A program made the translations under genes and the position numbers. From positions 27,039 through 91,038 of the forward strand of contig JAHEER010000005.1 of NCBI GenBank assembly GCA_024640625.1: a stretch of 64,000 bases of DNA, in the 5' to 3' direction. The DNA is from Desulfobulbaceae bacterium (GTDB lineage Bacteria > Desulfobacterota > Desulfobulbia > Desulfobulbales > Desulfocapsaceae). Below the pieces are notes generated by a model. The model ran no database searches and was not told where the DNA came from. It saw only the letters and a list, made by a program, of their open reading frames with translations. Below, piece after piece: positions 62,157 to 64,000 of the stretch (position 1 is its first letter; each line of letters begins with the position of its first letter).

Positions 62157-63440
62157 ATGAGAGACGTTGTCATAGTAGAGGGGAGACGAACAGCGATAGG
62201 TTCTTTCGGAGGATCACTCAAAGATGTTCCGGTAGTTGATCTCGGCGCCACGGTGATGCAGGCGGTGCTGAAGGATTCGGGGCTGCGCCCGCAGCCCAGC
62301 GACGAGTGTATCAAATTTGCTCCAGACGCTATTCGCGATGAAAACAGGATAGAACTCGAGGCCCGGTTTTACGATTATGATGAGAGCCTGCAGCCGATCA
62401 ACATCGATATGGTCTATATGGGAAATGTTCTGCCGATGGGCCAGGGGCAGAACACCTGCCGCCAGGCAATGATTCGTGCCGGCGTCTCAAAAGAAACCAG
62501 TGCCACTACCGTCAACAAGCTCTGCGCCTCGGGAATGGAGGCCGTGGTGCTGGGGACCCAGGCTATACGGTGCGGTGATGCCGATGTGGTTCTGGCCGGA
62601 GGTATGGAGTCCATGAGCCGCGTTCCTTATGCCTTGCCAGGAGCCCGCTGGGGGCAGCGGATGGGCAACGGGGAACTGGTCGACCTGTTGATCTATGATG
62701 GTCTGCATGAGTATTTCTATGGCTATCACATGGGGATGACCGCTGAAAACATCGCAGCCAAGTATGGCATCAGTCGAACCGAGCAGGACGAACTCGGTGT
62801 TCAGAGCCATAATCGGGCACTGGCGGCAATAAAGGACGGCTTGTTCGAGGAGGAGATCGCCGAGGTTCTCGTACCCCAGAGAAGGGGTGAGCCGCTGTCG
62901 TTCAAAGTCGATGAACGACCCATGGAAACCAGTCTCGAAAAAATGTCGAGGCTCCGGACGGCATTTAAAGAGGACGGCTCGGTAACCGCCGGCAACGCCT
63001 CGGGCATCAACGACGCTGCCGCCGTGCTGCTGCTGATGGCAGAAGATAAAGCGAGGGATCTCGGTATCCAGCCGCTGGTAAAAATCAAGGCCTACTCTTC
63101 GGCCGGCCTGGATCCGGCCTACATGGGCCTGGGTCCCATTCCCGCAGTGCGCAAGATTCTCGCCGGTCACAACTACACGATCACCGATTTCGGCGCCATA
63201 GAACTTAACGAAGCTTTCGCCGTCCAGGCCCTTGCCTGCATGCAGGAGTTGGGATGCGACCTGGAAAAAACAAACAGGCAGGGCAGTGGCATTTCGCTTG
63301 GCCACCCCATCGGCTGCACCGGAGCCAGAATCCTCGTTACCTTAATGAAGCAGGTGAAGCGGGAGAACCAGGAACTCGGTCTGGCTTCCCTTTGTATCGG
63401 CGGCGGGCAGGGAATGGCCATGGTGCTCGAAAATATCTAG
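62157..63440 (+). CDS. Acetyl-CoA acetyltransferase (thiolase) with insertion
   Basis: Thiolase of 427 residues that splits acetoacetyl-CoA into two acetyl-CoA. Catalytic residues are intact: Cys123 (NKLCASGMEA), His383 (GHPIG) and Cys413 (CIGGGQG). Residues about 44-80 are an extra, acidic and aromatic insertion (RPQPSDECIKFAPDAIRDEN...DYDESLQP) between the first helix and the IDMVYMGNVLP strand, absent from the usual 390-400-residue enzymes. Last gene of the SDR-thiolase operon; a terminator follows at 63457. Confidence 0.9.
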   Translation: MRDVVIVEGRRTAIGSFGGSLKDVPVVDLGATVMQAVLKDSGLRPQPSDECIKFAPDAIRDENRIELEARFYDYDESLQPINIDMVYMGNVLPMGQGQNTCRQAMIRAGVSKETSATTVNKLCASGMEAVVLGTQAIRCGDADVVLAGGMESMSRVPYALPGARWGQRMGNGELVDLLIYDGLHEYFYGYHMGMTAENIAAKYGISRTEQDELGVQSHNRALAAIKDGLFEEEIAEVLVPQRRGEPLSFKVDERPMETSLEKMSRLRTAFKEDGSVTAGNASGINDAAAVLLLMAEDKARDLGIQPLVKIKAYSSAGLDPAYMGLGPIPAVRKILAGHNYTITDFGAIELNEAFAVQALACMQELGCDLEKTNRQGSGISLGHPIGCTGARILVTLMKQVKRENQELGLASLCIGGGQGMAMVLENI

Positions 63441-63456
63441 GCGCACTGATCAAGGC

Positions 63457-63486
63457 ATCCGCTAAGGAGAGTTGTCCTTAGCGGAT
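63457..63486. terminator. Strong terminator after the thiolase gene
   Basis: ATCCGCTAAGGA-GAGTTG-TCCTTAGCGGAT: a perfect 12-bp stem with a six-base loop, followed by TTCCTATTTT. It may also serve the minus-strand fragment that ends at 63489. Confidence 0.85.
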
Positions 63487-63488
63487 TC

Positions 63489-63740
63489 CTATTTTAAAAA
63501 AGGCCTGAGGTCTTCAAGCTTGTCATACAGCTGCCAGATATACTTATCTGTGCCTCTCACCCGGTACCCATGCAGATCGGCAAGTTCCGGATCATTGCAG
63601 TTATTTTCAAAGGCCGCTTTCGATTCCCACTCTACAAGTATCATAACCTCAGCCGGGCTTGTAAAATTATCGGTTAATTCAACTTTTCCGCCTTGTTCGA
63701 CATTAAAGTGTGATGCTTGTTCTAGGGGGTGCTTTTCAGG
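63489..63740 (-). pseudogene. N-terminally truncated small protein fragment
   Basis: A minus-strand frame of 83 codons ends at TAG 63489. The reading (SHFNVEQGGKVELTDNFTSPAEVMILVEWESKAAFENNCNDPELADLHGYRVRGTDKYIWQLYDKLEDLRPFLK, given here only by its parts around 63500-63700) looks like a real α/β domain, but no start codon with a ribosome-binding site lies before a stop at 63741. It is probably a gene that lost its 5' end. I cannot name the family; the fold resembles small dimeric ferredoxin-like domains. Confidence 0.5.
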
Positions 63741-63861
63741 TTATCTTGACCGGCTCTCCCCGTTGTCATCTCGACCCGGCGGCTGCTCGTACATATACTA
63801 GCCTGTAGTGCTGCGCTGAAATCCATTTTCTATTAACACAGTCACCTACCAAGTGAGAGGC

Positions 63862-64000
63862 ATGGAACGCCGGTTAATAGCTATCCTTGCGGCAGATGTC
63901 GTTGCCTATTCCCGCCTGATGGGCAGGGATGAGGTGGGGACCCTGGCGGCTCTGAAGAAATGCGAGCAAGAGGTGATTGAACCGAGCGTGGAAGCCCATG
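63862..64000 (+). CDS. Class III adenylate/guanylate cyclase, partial (runs off window)
   Basis: ATG 63862 (GTGAGAGGC upstream) begins MERRLIAILAADVVAYSRLM and continues GRDEVGTLAALKKCEQEV. This is the standard start of class III nucleotide cyclases with a C-terminal TPR region, common in proteobacteria. Only 46 residues are within the window. The remnant at 10144 begins the same way. Whether catalytic residues are intact cannot be seen. Confidence 0.85.
   Translation, partial: MERRLIAILAADVVAYSRLMGRDEVGTLAALKKCEQEVIEPSVEAH

Noticed and set aside
62487..63305. A 272-codon minus-strand frame
   Set aside because: Antisense to the thiolase, whose catalytic residues are all in place on the other strand.

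Overview
The window looks like chromosomal DNA of a Gram-negative anaerobe, most likely a sulfate-reducer-like member of the Desulfobacterota (Deltaproteobacteria). This is inferred from gene content: two σ54-dependent activators, a TRAP transporter and a TAXI binding protein, a DUF3786 protein with an iron-sulfur domain, a large hybrid kinase with periplasmic sensor domains, an MCE/Mla lipid-transport operon, outer-membrane proteins, and a gene whose in-frame UGA is best read as selenocysteine. I found no rRNA, tRNA, CRISPR array or complete mobile element.

Layout. 1-7500: σ54 response regulator, small membrane protein, hybrid histidine kinase, NudC. 7600-10600: homocysteine methyltransferase-like protein, two overlapping CBS-domain genes, a collapsed adenylate-cyclase remnant and a small Cys-rich ORF. 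10800-16400: giant AsmA-like protein and a PMT/ArnT-type glycosyltransferase. 16860-20440: Mla-type lipid ABC transporter operon. 20500-38400: mostly single genes (DUF3179, TauE-like permease, Lgt-like protein, HpaI-type aldolase, EmrB-type MFS pump, pterin dehydratase, TAXI protein, serine/threonine dehydratase-like enzyme, DUF900 hydrolase, isochorismatase-like hydrolase, MORN protein, PAS protein) plus a broken SnoaL-like gene. 38800-40600: SulP permease. 41300-44900: an apparent quinone/electrophile-stress operon on the minus strand (fused MhqO-MhqD-like protein, MarR regulator, dihydrolipoamide-dehydrogenase-like enzyme). A 34-bp perfect palindrome lies across its predicted promoter.

45335-47323: the most unusual locus. 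A rhodanese domain whose catalytic Cys codon is UGA, followed by a bacterial SECIS-like hairpin, is fused to a rubrerythrin-like di-iron domain. Next to it is an FAD oxidoreductase of the type that is also found fused to SelD. 47363-51300: tartronate-semialdehyde reductase and hydroxypyruvate isomerase, divergent from a FadR/GntR regulator and a porin. 51300-54273: CbpA-like chaperone, DUF3786 protein, MarR regulator.

54722-63440: TRAP transporter (DctPQM), a PAS-σ54 activator, a CoA transferase, an SDR dehydrogenase and a thiolase. Two divergent σ54 promoters lie between the CoA-transferase and SDR genes. Together these fit import of a short hydroxy/keto acid such as 3-hydroxybutyrate or acetoacetate and its conversion to acetyl-CoA. 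The window ends inside a class III adenylate cyclase gene.
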